NCBI GenBank assembly: GCA_036768485.1
Contig: JAVLUZ010000329.1
Span: forward strand, 248,001-312,000
Origin: Mermis nigrescens
Lineage: Eukaryota; Nematoda; Enoplea; Mermithida; Mermithidae
DNA length: 64,000 bases
Direction: 5' to 3'
Shown: positions 33,491-45,585 of the stretch, piece after piece
How positions within the stretch are numbered: position 1 is the stretch's first letter
How the letters are laid out: each line of letters begins with the position of its first letter
Made by a program: the position numbers and the translations under genes
The notes under the pieces: model-generated
The model's input: the letters and a program-made list of their open reading frames with translations, nothing else
What the model was told of the DNA's origin: nothing
Databases searched by the model: none

Positions 33491-34799
33491 CAAAGTTGGG
33501 TACATGTTATTTTGCATTCCACTGTTTGAATCTTCGAATGGTTGGAACTTTAGGATAATCCAAAAATGCTGTTTGAATCGCATTTAAGTAGAAATCTTTA
33601 ACTGGATGTAAACAATGCTAAAAATAGTGAAATTAAAAAAAATTTATCGAAAATTTGGGCGAAAAATTACAAAAAATTTTTCTTTAATCTTGGTTTCCAC
33701 GCAGTATAACATAATTTTTTGTAATCTGCGACCTTGAAAATGGCAGGAAAATATTAAATAGTAAAAATTGGAAACCTTTGATAAACTGCTTAAATTCCTT
33801 AAAGTGGCTCAAAATGGTGAATGTCGAAGTATGATGTTTGAAGTACCGTAACTCTGTGAGTTTTGTATGGATTTGGTTTATTATTTTTTTCCGCATCTTT
33901 TAGTGACACAAAGTATCGCTTTTGCGCAATTGTATGGCAGTCCTGCCGGAAGGGCGCAAAATCGGTTCACACCATATTCTACGAAAACTCCAAATTTTCA
34001 GTCTATTTTATCTATTTATCAGCTACCTTTCAGACCAAGATTTGTATGATTTTATGAAAATTTTAAGCGTAAAATTCCAGATTTCAGTGCTTATTTCGCA
34101 ACCCCCAGCCCCAAAAGATAGGTTTTCCGTTAAATTCTCTTTAATCTAAGGTCCTACGCGCATATTAAAACTTGCAAAGTGTGAAGCATTAATTGTGAGA
34201 AATTTTCGAAAAGATTTTTCTCTTTGCATTTTAATTATTGCAAAACGATGTGCATAGTCCAAAAAAGGCATTATTTCATAAAAAGGATGCATTTTTATAC
34301 GTTTTTATTGACTTTTAGGGTACAAAAATTTTCGGACTCCACCCCTAGGAAAAATCCTGGCTACGCCTATGTCTCAAAACGTGAGCTTTTATTTTAGCTC
34401 TGAGATTTTTTTTAGTTGCGTTTTTTCGTGAATTTTTTGAGATTTTGGCTAAAGTTTCTAATATGGTTTTGTCTCCGATTCACCTAAAAATAATTTTTTC
34501 TGATAGATTCGAGGACGCTGAGTCCAGAAAAAAGGGGTATTTTGCACTTCACCGGAATTTTTTATTTTTTCGTTAAAATAACTTTTTCTGGCATTTTAAA
34601 GGTCGGTGATTCAAAAGAAACCAATCATTTTGCACGGAAACTATTATTTTTTCTGTTCGAAATTTAAAAAAAACTTCAAAAAATTTTCATTTTTTTCATG
34701 TTTTTTCGGTTTTACTTGATAAGATATAAGGAAAATCTAAGTTTTTGCTTCTAATATACTTAGACTTAGGCTTAGTATATCTGAAAAGGTGTTTTAAGC

Positions 34800-34935
34800 T
34801 AGTTCGAGGTCGCTCCGGCTCAGAGCAATGTATAGATGCTTAGGTCGATGTATAGATGCTTAGGTCGATGTAATGATGCTTAGGTCGATGTGTAGATGCT
34901 TAGGTCGATGTGTAGATGCTTATATCGACGTAAGA
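34800..34935. repeat. 20-bp minisatellite, array 2
   Basis: About six units of CTTAGGTCGATGTGTAGATG and close variants, the same unit as 33385-33490. The DNA before it repeats that before array 1 in outline ('gcttaggcttagtatatctga', 'aggtgttt..gctnnggtcgaggtcgctcc'), so a segment of about 1.4 kb seems to have been duplicated in tandem. Confidence 0.85.
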
Positions 34936-35157
34936 ATGGTTATTAAATACATAAGATTTCCATATTTTGTGTTGAAAATTTTCATGATACAGTGTTTTCC
35001 GCGCGAAATGATTGATTTTTTTGGAATCGGCGACCTTTTAAATGGCAGAAAAAGTTGTTTTCAGGAGAAAACAAAAAATTCCGGTAAAGTGCGAAAATTC
35101 CAAAAAAAGCGTTTAGGGGGCTGACGAATATTTGTGGAGATAGAGCCCTTCAAACAG

Positions 35158-36165
35158 GAAAGGGTAAAATCCGGAACCAGGACCAGGACCGGACAAAATG
35201 GTTAAAATCCGGACAATCAATCAGGACCTGGACCAGGACCGGACTCAGGACAAATGGGTAAAATCCAGACAATCAATCAGGACCAGGACCGGACTCAGGA
35301 CAAATGGGTAAAATCCAGACAAACAGTCAGGACAATGAAAAGATCAGGACAATCTATTAGATATGCAGGGTTGGGCTGGCCAGGACCAGACAAATTGGGC
35401 TGGTCCTGGCCAGTCCAACCATATGCGGGCAGCAAGAAAATTCTGGGGGTGCAAAATAATTTTTTGAAGGTCAAAAAATGGCCTTAAAAATGGTGGTATG
35501 CATGCGTGGGCAGCAAGAAAATTTTGACGGGGGTGCAAGATTTTTTTGAAGGTCGAAAAATGGCCTTAAAAATGGTGGTATGGCGATAAAAACACCATTT
35601 TTCGACGTTTCTCATCAAGCACTATCCATTGGCATCAAAAAATTGCGAAAAAAACGAAAAAAAATTTCAAAAATTGAATTCTGGGGGGGGTATTTTGATT
35701 TCTGGGGGGGGGGTATTTTGGTTTCTGGGGGTGCATACCCCCAAACCCCACGCCCAGAGTGTGGTGGTATGGCGAAAAACACCATTTTTGACGTTTCTCA
35801 AAGAGCACTATCCATTGGCATCAAAAAATTGCGAAAAATAACGAAAACAATTTTCAAAAATTGAATTCTGGGGGGGGTAAATTGGTTTCTGGGGGTGCAT
35901 ACCCCCCAAACCCCCCACGCCCAGGTGTGAGTCCGACCCTACATATCTAATACATTGTCCTGATCTTTTCATTGTCCTGATTGTTTGTCCGGATTTTACT
36001 CATTTGTCCTGAGTCCGGTCCTGATCCTGGTCCTGATTGATTGTCCGGATTTTACCCATTTGTCCTGAGTCCGGTCCTGGTCCTGGTCCTGATTGATTGT
36101 CCGGATTTTACCCATTTTGTCCTGGTCCTGGTCCTGGTTCCGGATTTTACCCATACCCCCTTCAA
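35158..36165. repeat. Inverted minisatellite pair (GGACCAGGACCGGAC) with family E copies between
   Basis: The left arm 35158-35400 repeats GGTAAAATCCGGACAATCAA, then TCAGGACCAGGACCGGACT. The right arm 35945-36165 carries the inverse (GTCCGGATTTTACCCATTTG then TCCTGAGTCCGGTCCTGG). Between them, 35410-35930 holds two or three partial family E copies (AAAACACCATTTTTCGACG; CCATTGGCATCAAAAAATTG). Arms of about 200 bp could pair. Confidence 0.85.
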
Positions 36166-36549
36166 ACTTGCAAAAAATGTGATTATTTCAATGTTCTTAG
36201 GGCTCTATCTCCACAAATATTCGTCAGCCCCCAGAATGGTTTTGTTTTCTGGACTCAGCGTCCTCGAATCTATCAGAAAAAATTATTTTTAGGAGAATCA
36301 GTGACAAAAAAATTTTTTTGAAAAAAAAATTATGCAAAAGCCCCCATTTTTAACATATCTACATTGAAGTTCTGAGGTTAAAAAAGCGTAAAAACACTGT
36401 TTTTAGGAAAATTGAGAAAAAACCATATTAGATAAAATCCGGTGATTAGATCCATGTCAGCTAAATTTTTGGCAAATAGGTACATGCCCACAACTCACCA
36501 GCTTGCTTATACGAACATCTTAGGCTTAGGCTTAGAAAGTGTATTCACA

Positions 36550-36672
36550 TTGGTGCCAGCTGATGGTCTAAGCCTGAGACAATTGGGGCAAAAATTGCGG
36601 AGCAAGCGAAGCGAGCAGAGCAATTTTTGCCCCAGTTGTGCTTTAGGCTTAGACCATCAGCTGGCACCAATT
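36550..36672. repeat. Near-perfect 123-bp palindrome
   Basis: ATTGGTGCCAGCTGATGGTC (36550) and GACCATCAGCTGGCACCAAT (36652) are exact inverses. Pairing continues through AATTGGGGCAAAAATTGC and its inverse GCAATTTTTGCCCCAGTTG. The loop is about 20 nt (GGAGCAAGCGAAGCGAGCAG). It is far more GC-rich and better preserved than its surroundings. Confidence 0.92.
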
Positions 36673-36829
36673 TGATATGCACGGCAAGTCCAAAATAATA
36701 ACCGTGATGAATCGATTACACCCTGCTTCGGCTTTTTTAACGTCAGAACTGTAATGTAGAAATGTTAAAAAAGGGGGCTTTTTGCATTTTTTGGATAATT
36801 TTTTTTCAAAAAAATTTTTCTAACCGATT

Positions 36830-37475
36830 CTCCTAAAAATACTTTTTCTGATAGATTCGAGGACGCTGAGTCTAGAAAAAAAGCGTTTATGGGGCTGACG
36901 AATATTTGTGGAGATAGAGCCCTTCAAACTTTCAAAAAACGTGATTATTTTATTGTTCTTAGGGCTCTATCTCCACAAATATTCGTCAGCCCCCTAAACG
37001 CTTTTTATTTCTGGACTCATCGTCCTCGAATCTATCAGAAAAAGTATTTTTAGGAGAATCGGAGACAACCACATTAGAAAAAAATTCCGAGATTTTTTTC
37101 TGAGTTTAGAATTTTTTTACTGAGAATGAGTTTTTGTTTCATGCAATTTCCGATTATTTCTTTGACCAAAAATGGCCAAAAAACGCGTTTTTTGGGATTA
37201 TGAAGATCTCACACATTTTTCATTTTTGTCAAAAACCCTCTTTGTACTGCGTTTTAAGTTGAAATCTTTAACTCAGATTTTAAAAAGGCGCGGGAGCATA
37301 CATTTTTAAAACTTTAAACTAACTTCATTAGCATGTTTCTGTTATATTTTTATCATTCGACTTAAAGATTTCGACTTATATTTGAAGATTCAAACAGCGG
37401 AATGCAGAATCATATGTAGATACCCAATTTACGTCGACCTAAGCCAGAGCGACCTCGACCTAAGCTGCATGGAAA
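36830..37475. repeat. Right flank of the inverted-repeat complex
   Basis: TCTGATAGATTCGAGGACGC and GGCTGACGAATATTTGTGG occur here directly (36850-36920) and inverted (36970-37050). The same phrases flank the left arm (34500-34530, 35120-35145) and reappear inverted at 36205-36290. The AGGTCGAGGT minisatellite reappears inverted at 37430-37470. Overall 33360-37475 reads as several rounds of inverted and direct duplication. No coding. Confidence 0.7.
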
Positions 37476-39045
37476 AATATTTCAGATATACTAAGCCAAA
37501 TCATAATATGAGCAGAAACTTAAATTTCCGTATATCTAATCAAATAAAACTGAAAAAACATGGAAAAAATTTGGAAATTTTTAAAGTGTCTACAATTTTC
37601 AAACAGCTTTCCGCGCCTTTTTCTTTTTTCTTCCTCATTGCCATACTCCCTTCCATATTTTCAGCTCATATTATTTATTTCCGACGAATGTGGAAGTCCT
37701 TGGATTGAGCCCATTTTTTCCAAAAATGGAGGACTAGATATCTCGAGCTCAGTGCCGGGTTAAGTACATTCATTTGCATTGCATTGCTTGCCTACCTATA
37801 TACTTAAATCGAAATTCGAGTTGCTAAATGTCTGATAAAAGCGAAAATTCTTGCTTTGATCTCTGAAAAAATTAATTTTTTGAAAAAATTTTTTGCTTGA
37901 ATATTTTATTTTTTGACTATTTTTTGTAAGTTTTGAGATTTTTTTAGAGCCAGAGGTTTGCAACACTGGTTGTGACGCTACTGGCGTCGTAGGCGTAGCC
38001 AGGATTTTCGCCAGGGGGAGGGAAATCCAGAAAAAATTATCTAAAAAAGCCATAAAAAGGGGCGGGGCCGTTAAATAACGTGTTTTTGGGCTTTTCACAT
38101 CGTCCTGCACTATTTAAGCGATGAAAAAATTAATTTTTTTGAAATTTTTTACATTTTAGACGGAAAAAATTGCTTATAATGCGCGCATAGCGCTAATTTT
38201 TTGGGCTTTTCCTGCAATAAAATGATATAAACTGCCAAAAGATAAAAGAAATCGGCGTAAAGCGCCGAATTTTTCGATTTCTCTTGCAGAACAGCATCAT
38301 GCAACCATATTGCTCAGTTCTTAAACATGTCGAAATTTTCCCTGGGCGGAAAAGAATCTCCCCTTCCCCCCCTTGGCTGCGCCAGTGACGATCGTCCGGA
38401 ACCTGCTCTGTGCGCCTATTACAAAGCATAACCGTTAAAATCGTTTTTTTTCGAACTGCTTTATTTTTCGTAGGCTTAAGCCTCATTCATACTCGACGCA
38501 TCGCGCCGATCTTGCGAAAATCGCAGCTCGCAGGATCAGATTTGCACGCGAATTCAATTCATACTTTCGCGTGAATCGCAGGATTTTCTGCGACACGATT
38601 TTTCAATTCATACCCCCCGCGAAAATCGCAACACAGAATAAATCGCGCAATCCAGAAATTTCATGTTGCGATGATTTGCGTTGCAATTCATACTTCATCT
38701 CGTGCTTTTGTGCGAAAAGAAAGCCAAAAATGACTATTTCTCGCAACAAATTGACGACGGACGTGAATTCGCAAAATTGGGGATTGACGCGAATTCGCAA
38801 AATTGGGGATTGACGCGAATTCGCGTTTTTTTATAAACGTAGTTCCAATTGAAATGTCAGTTTTGATGATTTACGGCCCTAGTCGGCCATTATGTAAATG
38901 GCGCAAACGTCAATTGCATTGTCGAACTGCACATCGATACTCCAAGGAGTGTAGCATACATGGCTAATTGTGTAGCATGCATGGTTCATCGTCACGTCTA
39001 CATAGGTTATAAAGTTGATATAATAGTATCTTTGTCATACATGTA

Positions 39046-39252
39046 ACTGGGGGGTTCGGGTTTCCCCCACCCAAGGTCGGACGCCCACTTTATTCCCCCA
39101 AAATCAGAAAATTTTTGACCCCCATCCCCGATTGTTGAAAAAATTGCGATTTTTGGCCGTTTTTAGGTGTTTTTGGTCAAAAATAGAAGGTGAATCCCCC
39201 CTCTTCTAAAAATAGACAGGGACCCCTACCTAAATTTCGAGCCGTTACATGC
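39046..39252. mobile_element. Family F MITE copy, nested
   Basis: Starts ACATGTAACTGGGGGG and ends TTTCGAGCCGTTACATG, with clear inverted outer bases. It is the best bounded copy of the family. It sits inside the TTAA-flanked element. Confidence 0.7.
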
Positions 39253-39707
39253 ATGATCTTTGTCATCAGTTAAATTATTCTGATACAACTTAATGTTTGA
39301 CTATTTCAAGACGTCATCATTCAAGCTTATCGTTTTGTACATGCTTTGCGAGCTTGTAGGCAGATAGATCTCGCTTTTTACAAAATATCGAACATTGTCG
39401 GTCAATCATATAAGTTAATTTTTTTACATCATTTGAGAGAATGACAATAAAATTCTTCGAAATCAATTCCTTATAATGAATAGAGTAAACGAGCTTAGAT
39501 TTTTGAAGTGGAGGTGTATTAATGTGTAAAAAGGCTTTATTTCTAGAATAAGCGAGTGAGTACGAAGGCAAAATTTCAAGAACGTAATTTTCAGCTTAGT
39601 CCGGATTTATCCTAAAAATTCGAAGTACTATTGTTGCGCTGAATTTTGAAACTGCGCAAAATTACCATTTAAAAATGGAGGAGTCGGATATTTTTGATAT
39701 GCACAGA

Positions 39708-40460
39708 CACTGTTTTTTTTAGCGCGGCGCAAAAGGAAACCCGCCCTGCGCTAATGGGACATTTCGTTCATTAGCGCCATGCGCAAAAGGCTTTTTGTGC
39801 AAAAATTAGAAATTCAAACATTTTATATTGCATTTTGATTTAAAAATTTTTAAAATTTTTTCGGCGCTTTGGCGCCGACTTCTAAGAATGAATTAATTGT
39901 GTTTGCCAACCACCGCTTTCCTGTTTCATCATAAGCGAATCCCTGCTTTAGCATCTTTGCAGTAATGAATCCTTGTTTTTGTGTGCATGGTGCCAAATTA
40001 ATTGTTTTCATTTTAAATTTATCTTTGAAATAGCCCAGCCTTGAGATACACTTGAGAAGATGCCAAAATTTCGGGCGCTTTGCATCTAATTATTGGTTTC
40101 TGTAGCGGTTGCATTTTAGCAATACACGAAAATTGAGTGCAAACTGCAAAGACAGCTTGAAGAAATCGCTCAGTCTAGTATAGGCAAGGCAATGAGAAAT
40201 CAGGTATCAAATTGATATTTTTACCATTGGATTTCTTGTTCGAGTTGGAACCAGTAGTAAGAATTTTTTAAATTTCTTGCCAGAATTTATTGTCAGTCAG
40301 CAGTACATGGAGCGCATCAGAAGTTCAAAAATGCCCTATATTTTTGCCTATCGCCAAGCATTTAAAGGTTTTGGTGCGCTAATGAGAAGCTCCGCGCGCA
40401 AACGCTCTATCCTGGCCATTAGCGGCTGCGCAAATGGGGGTGGCGCTAAAAAAATCCCTG
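39708..40460. mobile_element. hAT-like element, family N (TTTTTAGCGC ends)
   Basis: Starts CACTGTTTTTTTTAGCGCGG and ends GGCGCTAAAAAAATCCCTG. A perfect 8-bp duplication TGCACAGA lies at 39700-39707 and 40461-40468. The inner ends share repeated 'gcgctaatg', 'cattagcg' and 'gcgcaaa' phrases. It is nested in the TTAA-flanked element. No coding capacity. Confidence 0.88.
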
Positions 40461-41332
40461 TGCACAGAATATTTACGCCCAGACCTTTTAAAGAAATAAT
40501 TATAGAAAAAAATAGGAAATTGGGCCACAAATTTTGAAATTGTTAAGTGCGCGTATTATTTTTCTTAGCTTTTTGTCATACTTGAAAAATTTTAAACCGT
40601 TTTTTATGGAAAATACTCCTTTCATTCCATAAAAGCGGCCCTTATCATTAAGCCCCCTGAATACCGTTTATCGTGAAACGCTAAGCAGTCTAAAATTGAC
40701 TTTAATTTATGTTTTTCTAGCAATTTATTAGCAGCCACATTAGACCAGAATGTCTCACACGCTTGTAAGACCCCCAAAATGATAGACCTGAAAAACATTT
40801 TCGACAATTTCTATGCGATTTCCCCCATCAGAATTTGAAAACCTCACAGATTACTGTATAACCACAGAACAGCATTTTTCGTACCTTTTTGGCCATCTTA
40901 TACTGAACCCAGATTTTTTGTATTTCTTTAAACTGATTTAGCTCCATATTCGTATTAACTGGACAATACGCTGAATTTGTAATCAGGTCAGTCGAGAAAG
41001 GGACAAAGAAAAAATGCCCGAAAAAATCGTGCGATATTTCGCAAGATTCGCAGAAATAATCGCACGTTGCATCGCAGGAAAACCCAATTTTCGAAAATTC
41101 GCAGCAAGTATGAATGGAACACGCGAGTCGCCGATTTTTGCGAATTATCGCGCGATGTTTCGTAAGAAGTATGAATGGATCAAGCGATGCGTCAATTCGC
41201 ACGATTTTCGCGGGTTGCGCTATTTTTAGAAAAAGTCACGCCATATAATCCTGCGACGCGATCCTGCGTGAAGTATGAATGAGCCCTTAAGCTTAGTTTT
41301 ACATGCGTGGTCCCGTGATTATGAAAATCTTG

Positions 41333-42140
41333 GCCGTTAGCACGACGTGCTAATGGATACGAAGACGTTTTTTGGCAAAATTCTTGTAACTTTAACGCTT
41401 TTTAACATATTTTTCAGCAAAATCCTAAAAACTTTCCGGCGCTTTACGCCGAGTGTCATGCTTACTATTTATTTAGCCCCAAGCGTGCGATTTAAATACT
41501 TCAACATCAATCTAACGTACAACCTTAAGGATTTAGCATTTATCTCGCATATTTGTTTAACGATTTATAGCACATGATAATTACTTTGTGACAACTTTGC
41601 ATTGCTTTATTTGTTGTTTAAAGACAAAATTGGCTTCCGTATACTCATTTGTTATTTAATTCATAAGCGCAGTGACCAGGCACGTAGCTCTGGGGGAAAT
41701 GGGGGGTCTGAACCCCAATTCCCGAATTCAGAAATAATGGGAAAAATATGACTTTTTTAACATTATTTTGTATTATTTTTGGCCTTTTGAACCCCAGACC
41801 CCCCAAAATTGGTGTTGGTTCCCCCTAAAATAGGGCGTCCAGCTACGTGCCTGGCAGTGACGTCTGTTTTCATATCAAATTAGCATTAGTAGCTAATAAT
41901 TGTGATTTAGCATGAATTTCTTAATTTATCCAAAGAAAAACATTGATCAAGAAAAAATTGATCTGCAGAATATCATAGCATTCTTAAACAGCTAAATTCA
42001 AAAAAGGACAAGCATTACTGACACAATATTTAGGTATTACACAGGTAAAAAAACTGGTGTGCTAATGTAATATATCCCGTGCTAATGGAAATAAGTTTCA
42101 TTCGCTTTGGTGCTAATGGGGGTCGTGCTAAAAATAATAA
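41333..42140. mobile_element. Probable family N relative with TTAGCACGAC ends
   Basis: GTTAGCACGACGTGCTAATGG at 41337 and its inverse-like TGCTAATGGGGGTCGTGCTAA at 42110-42130 bound about 800 bp. 'gtgctaatg' is repeated near the right end, as in 39708-40460. The family D element 41677-41853 is inserted. Exact edges and a target duplication were not resolved. A GGCGCTTTACGCCG hairpin variant is at 41439-41453. Confidence 0.5.
41677..41853. mobile_element. hAT MITE, family D, copy 3 (inverted)
   Basis: Starts CAGGCACGTAGCTCTGG and ends AGCTACGTGCCTG. A perfect 8-bp duplication GCAGTGAC lies at 41669-41676 and 41854-41861. The interior is the reverse of 25746-25915. Non-coding. Confidence 0.92.
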
Positions 42141-42699
42141 TGGTGGTACTCCCGCATGTGTAGGTCGAGATATATGCGTTAATATGGTCCACACAGAGCA
42201 GGTTCTAGATAGACGTCCTGACGCTTGTCCACGAATGGTGTCAGGGTTACCATCACCGTTTTTTTCACCGATTAGGTTGACATTATAGACCAGACCCAAT
42301 TTTTTCTCATTTTCCACTTTTTTCCACCTCTTTTGGAAGATCTAAAATCGTTCAAAAACAGAGCCCCCATTTTGAAAAATCAATGTTTTTCAGAAGAAAA
42401 TCGTATGTACAGATGTTGTAATGTCGGAGATTTGAACACTTTTTGTACAAAAATTTTCCGCTCCACTAGGAATATCACGATCAGTCATATGTTATTTCTG
42501 TAAAACTTGATTTTCTTACCTTCAGTAGGTAGAGCATTTCAGCCGATTTCCTAAATTGCGTTTGACAAGAAAAACTTAATAATTTATCAATACATACGAA
42601 GCGCCAGATAATTTTTAAATGTTACTTATCTGAAATGCATTTATTTTCGTATTAGAAAAATTGTGCGAATCCGGCGCGGCCTAAACATCAATAAATATA

Positions 42700-43687
42700 G
42701 TGCTGGCCTCTAAAAAAACCAGTCGATTTGTAACCTAAAAAAACCACTCCTTTTTTCCATAACCAAAAGGAGATGACTGATGATATTATACTGGCGAACA
42801 AGCTATGCCGTGAGGATTACAACTGACTCCTGGTCGCTTTCCGGATCATTCAGAAACTCGAGATATAAATTTGTCGAAAATTTCCTAAAAATTGCCATTT
42901 TTATGATTTTTTTAAAGCATTTTTGAGGGTCAGTATTTCTACCCGTATTCATATTTGGTGGAATCTTTTATGTTTTCACGTTAGCTCCCTTGCAGACTAA
43001 TGTCAGAAAAAAATTCAGTTCTCCTATGTCATCCACATAGCTACAGTATACCTTCAAAGCCAAACCTAAAAAAACCAGTTGTAACCTAAAAAAACCAGCG
43101 CCAATTTTTACAAAACTTAGCAGGAATGTGCCTCGTAGCACCTTTCATGATGCCTGATATTTATTTTTCACAAAAAATAAGAATCACCCCAAAAATTGCT
43201 AAAAAGTTTGTAACCTTAAAAAAACCACTGTAACTTAAAAAAAGACCAATGCTAAGTATACGTTGCCACTTACCTAGAGTCGTTTTTATCACTTGAAGAC
43301 TTTATTTGTGAAATTTATAGAAATTTTGATGAAATTCAGAAAAAATTATTGATTTTTATATACATGTGATAAAATGAACGGAAATATCGTAAAAATGAAT
43401 TTTTTTCAAAATTGTGATCGTTTAAGGTCAACTGACTGTTTTACGCTGCCAACAATGCACTTCGCATAACATTTTGGGGTGTTTTTTTAAGGAAAAAGTG
43501 GTTTTTATTCAAAATTTCGTATTTCACGCAAGCTTGCTATGAAATATGGCGCTTAAAAATTCTTCCATGCATCAAGTTATAGGCCTAGGGCAGCTGTCAA
43601 AAATAGGTGTTTGTTGACTTCTTCAATGCTATTTGTTCTGAAGTTATAAGCCAAAAACATGAAAATGGTTTTTTTAGAGGCCAGCAC
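42700..43687. mobile_element. Inverted-end element with CCTAAAAAAACCA repeats, family O
   Basis: TGCTGGCCTCTAAAAAAACC at the left and GGTTTTTTTAGAGGCCAGCA at the right are exact inverses. The motif GTAACCTAAAAAAACCA, or close variants, recurs at about 42731, 43065, 43081, 43210 and 43228 in one orientation. No coding frame. A target duplication is not clear. Confidence 0.82.
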
Positions 43688-43699
43688 CATAGGTAACGC

Positions 43700-44060
43700 A
43701 AGTAATAAGAAAATTTTGACATTTTACCTCTCTAAAACGCATTTCCGCATAACAAAACCGGGCAGAAGATGAGATTTTTATTAAGAGTGAAGTTCTAGAG
43801 CAAGTTATCAATAAAACTGCAGCAATCGATGCAGTTGGGCTTAAACATCATGGCAAATTTTGAAAGTTAAGCTCTTTAAAACGCACTATTGCATTACAAA
43901 AACGATCTAAATCCTTGCAGAAGATGAGGATTTTCAATCATAGTGAAGTTTTAGAGCAAGTTGTGCATAAAAATGCTGCAAACGGCGCGGCATAGTCAAA
44001 CATTAATGAAAAGTATAAATTGAATCAATCTGGCGCGAAGCGCCGGAAATTTTGAAATTT
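43700..44060. repeat. ~170-bp direct repeat, two to three diverged units
   Basis: The phrases 'ctctaaaacgcatt', 'gcagaagatgag', 'agtgaagtt(c/t)tagagcaagtt' and 'aaa(a)ctgcagca/atgctgcaaa' recur in order at 43730-43835 and 43873-43985, with a third partial start near 44066. A hairpin GGCGCGAAGCGCC lies at 44033-44045. Non-coding. From 44100 to 45111 no repeat or exon was recognised. Confidence 0.6.
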
Positions 44061-45111
44061 TACTTCTCAAAACGCATTAGTTACATTACAAAAATTGTCC
44101 ACAAATGCCAACCAAGCAAGCCCAAAATTTTTCTCCGTTATCCAAATTTCGGTTGACGAATAGACCAAAAGAGGAGAAAATTGGTGATTGCCATTCGCCA
44201 ATAGAAATGGAAATTTGGGCCCGAAAACTCGACCCGACACCCGCGGTGGATCGGGTATAACAAAATGCAGAAACCTCGGGGGCGACGTAATATTTTCTAG
44301 TCGGGTTGAAGACTACTTAGATTTTCCATAATTTAAATCGCTGTTCCTATCAACAATAGGTACTTATTTGAAAACAGGAAACCAGGCCCGTGTCCAGGAC
44401 TTTTGAGTCCTATTATGCTGCATCAACATTAGTCCGATTTTACACGGATTTCTTTTCCGCGCTCTCTTTTTTATATCCTTAATAGGTTATGTGAACAGAT
44501 GCAGGCTTTCAAGCTTCTGTTTACTTTTTTAGAGTAGCCATAATCCATCAGACTTTAACCAAAATAAGGATTGCAATTCATAGATGCACTCAATACTTTG
44601 CAATCTGAACTTGTCATCCACTTCTTTAGAAATGACGTCCTTCCGTTACATACATGCATGCGTGCATACAGGGGTTGAGGTGAGTTGGGAATTACCTCAG
44701 CTTAAGAGTCAGTCAGATAGGAACTGTCCGGCGATTTGAGCTGAGGGAACATTTTTTGTATCGATTCCGAAGTCAAAAGCTGTTTAATACTTTTATGTAC
44801 TTTTTCCTCAAAAGCACCCAAAATTGATCAATTTCTTATTTTTATTTTAAAAGTGATGTACTGCCGTCAAAATGGACTTAAAGTGCTTCAAAAATGTAGT
44901 ATTACCACGAATAACCCTTTTATAGACTATTTTGGTCGTTTAAACAGCAAAAAACTCATGAACATGAAATTAACTGTTTTGGATTCTGGGATTTCACCCC
45001 CTCTCGCCAACCCTGACCTTGTGCATTTACGCTTCGTTATCTGCGGACGCTTTGCTATACGTTCATATGTGAGTGGCTGATTTTTCAGAGAGTGACAACC
45101 TAATAAAATAG

Positions 45112-45585
45112 ATGTTTAAAACAATGCTTCGTTCTATGTCCGGCTCAATTTTTCGTTCTGCTCAAAGAAACGCCGTTCAAAGCATTACATATTCATCGGC
45201 AGTGTTATTGCCATCCGATGGTCTTGAGTCAAAAGAGATGCATTCACCACAAGAGGTGAATAGGGAACGAACTGAAAAGGTCGAAAACAAGGAGCCTTCG
45301 TCGAACGATAATATGAAACATGTAAATGAACATTGGCCTATTTTTAAAGCTTTTTTTGATGATCATTCTAACTGGGGCAAGTCTGAAGTAAAAACGGGAC
45401 GCCCTTGGCGTCTCGATGAATTAAGGATAAAATCGAATTCGGATTTGCATAAATTATGGTTCGTCCTGCTAAAAGAGCGCAATGTTCTGCTAACGGTGCA
45501 GTTGGAAGCCAAACGGCTGTTTGTGAACTTTCCGTCGGAAGAGCGCCTGTTCAAAGTTGAAGAAAGCATGCAAAACCTAGAACAA
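45112..45585 (+). CDS. MRPL47: Mitochondrial ribosomal protein uL29m (MRPL47), exon 1
   Basis: Start ATG 45112 is preceded directly by an in-frame TAG, so no upstream coding is missing in this frame; ATG 45124 is a second option. The N-terminal about 28 residues ([20 protein letters not shown]) are basic with no acidic residues, a mitochondrial presequence. The conserved core [20 protein letters not shown] then [15 protein letters not shown] is the uL29m signature (G-R-x-W-x-x-x-E-L-R-x-K-S-x-x-D-L-H-x-L-W). The exon ends NLEQ at 45585 before donor GTAATT. The product belongs to the large subunit of the mitochondrial ribosome. Confidence 0.95.

Larger units (their letters stand above)
38476..41290. 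mobile_element. TTAA-flanked piggyBac-like non-autonomous element
   Basis: TTAA (38476-38479) followed by GCCTCATTCATAC, and GTATGAATGAGCCC followed by TTAA (41287-41290), give inverted ends at a TTAA target. Inside both ends are Cg-rich blocks with repeated CGCGAATTCGCA, GAAAATCGC and ATTCATAC phrases (38500-38830 and 41010-41280) that are inverted to each other. The middle is occupied by other repeats (39046-39252, 39708-40460). No piggyBac transposase frame is seen. Confidence 0.7.

Noticed and set aside
33385..34935. CRISPR array
   Set aside because: The 20-bp units are directly adjacent with no unique spacers, and the window is clearly eukaryotic.
42030..42317. Minus-strand ORF (95 aa) and overlapping plus ORF as a gene
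   Set aside because: The codons cover a repeat end (gctaatg words) and no domain is recognisable; both strands are open, typical of chance.
45363..45569. Minus-strand ORF opposite MRPL47
   Set aside because: Shadow of the conserved plus-strand exon.
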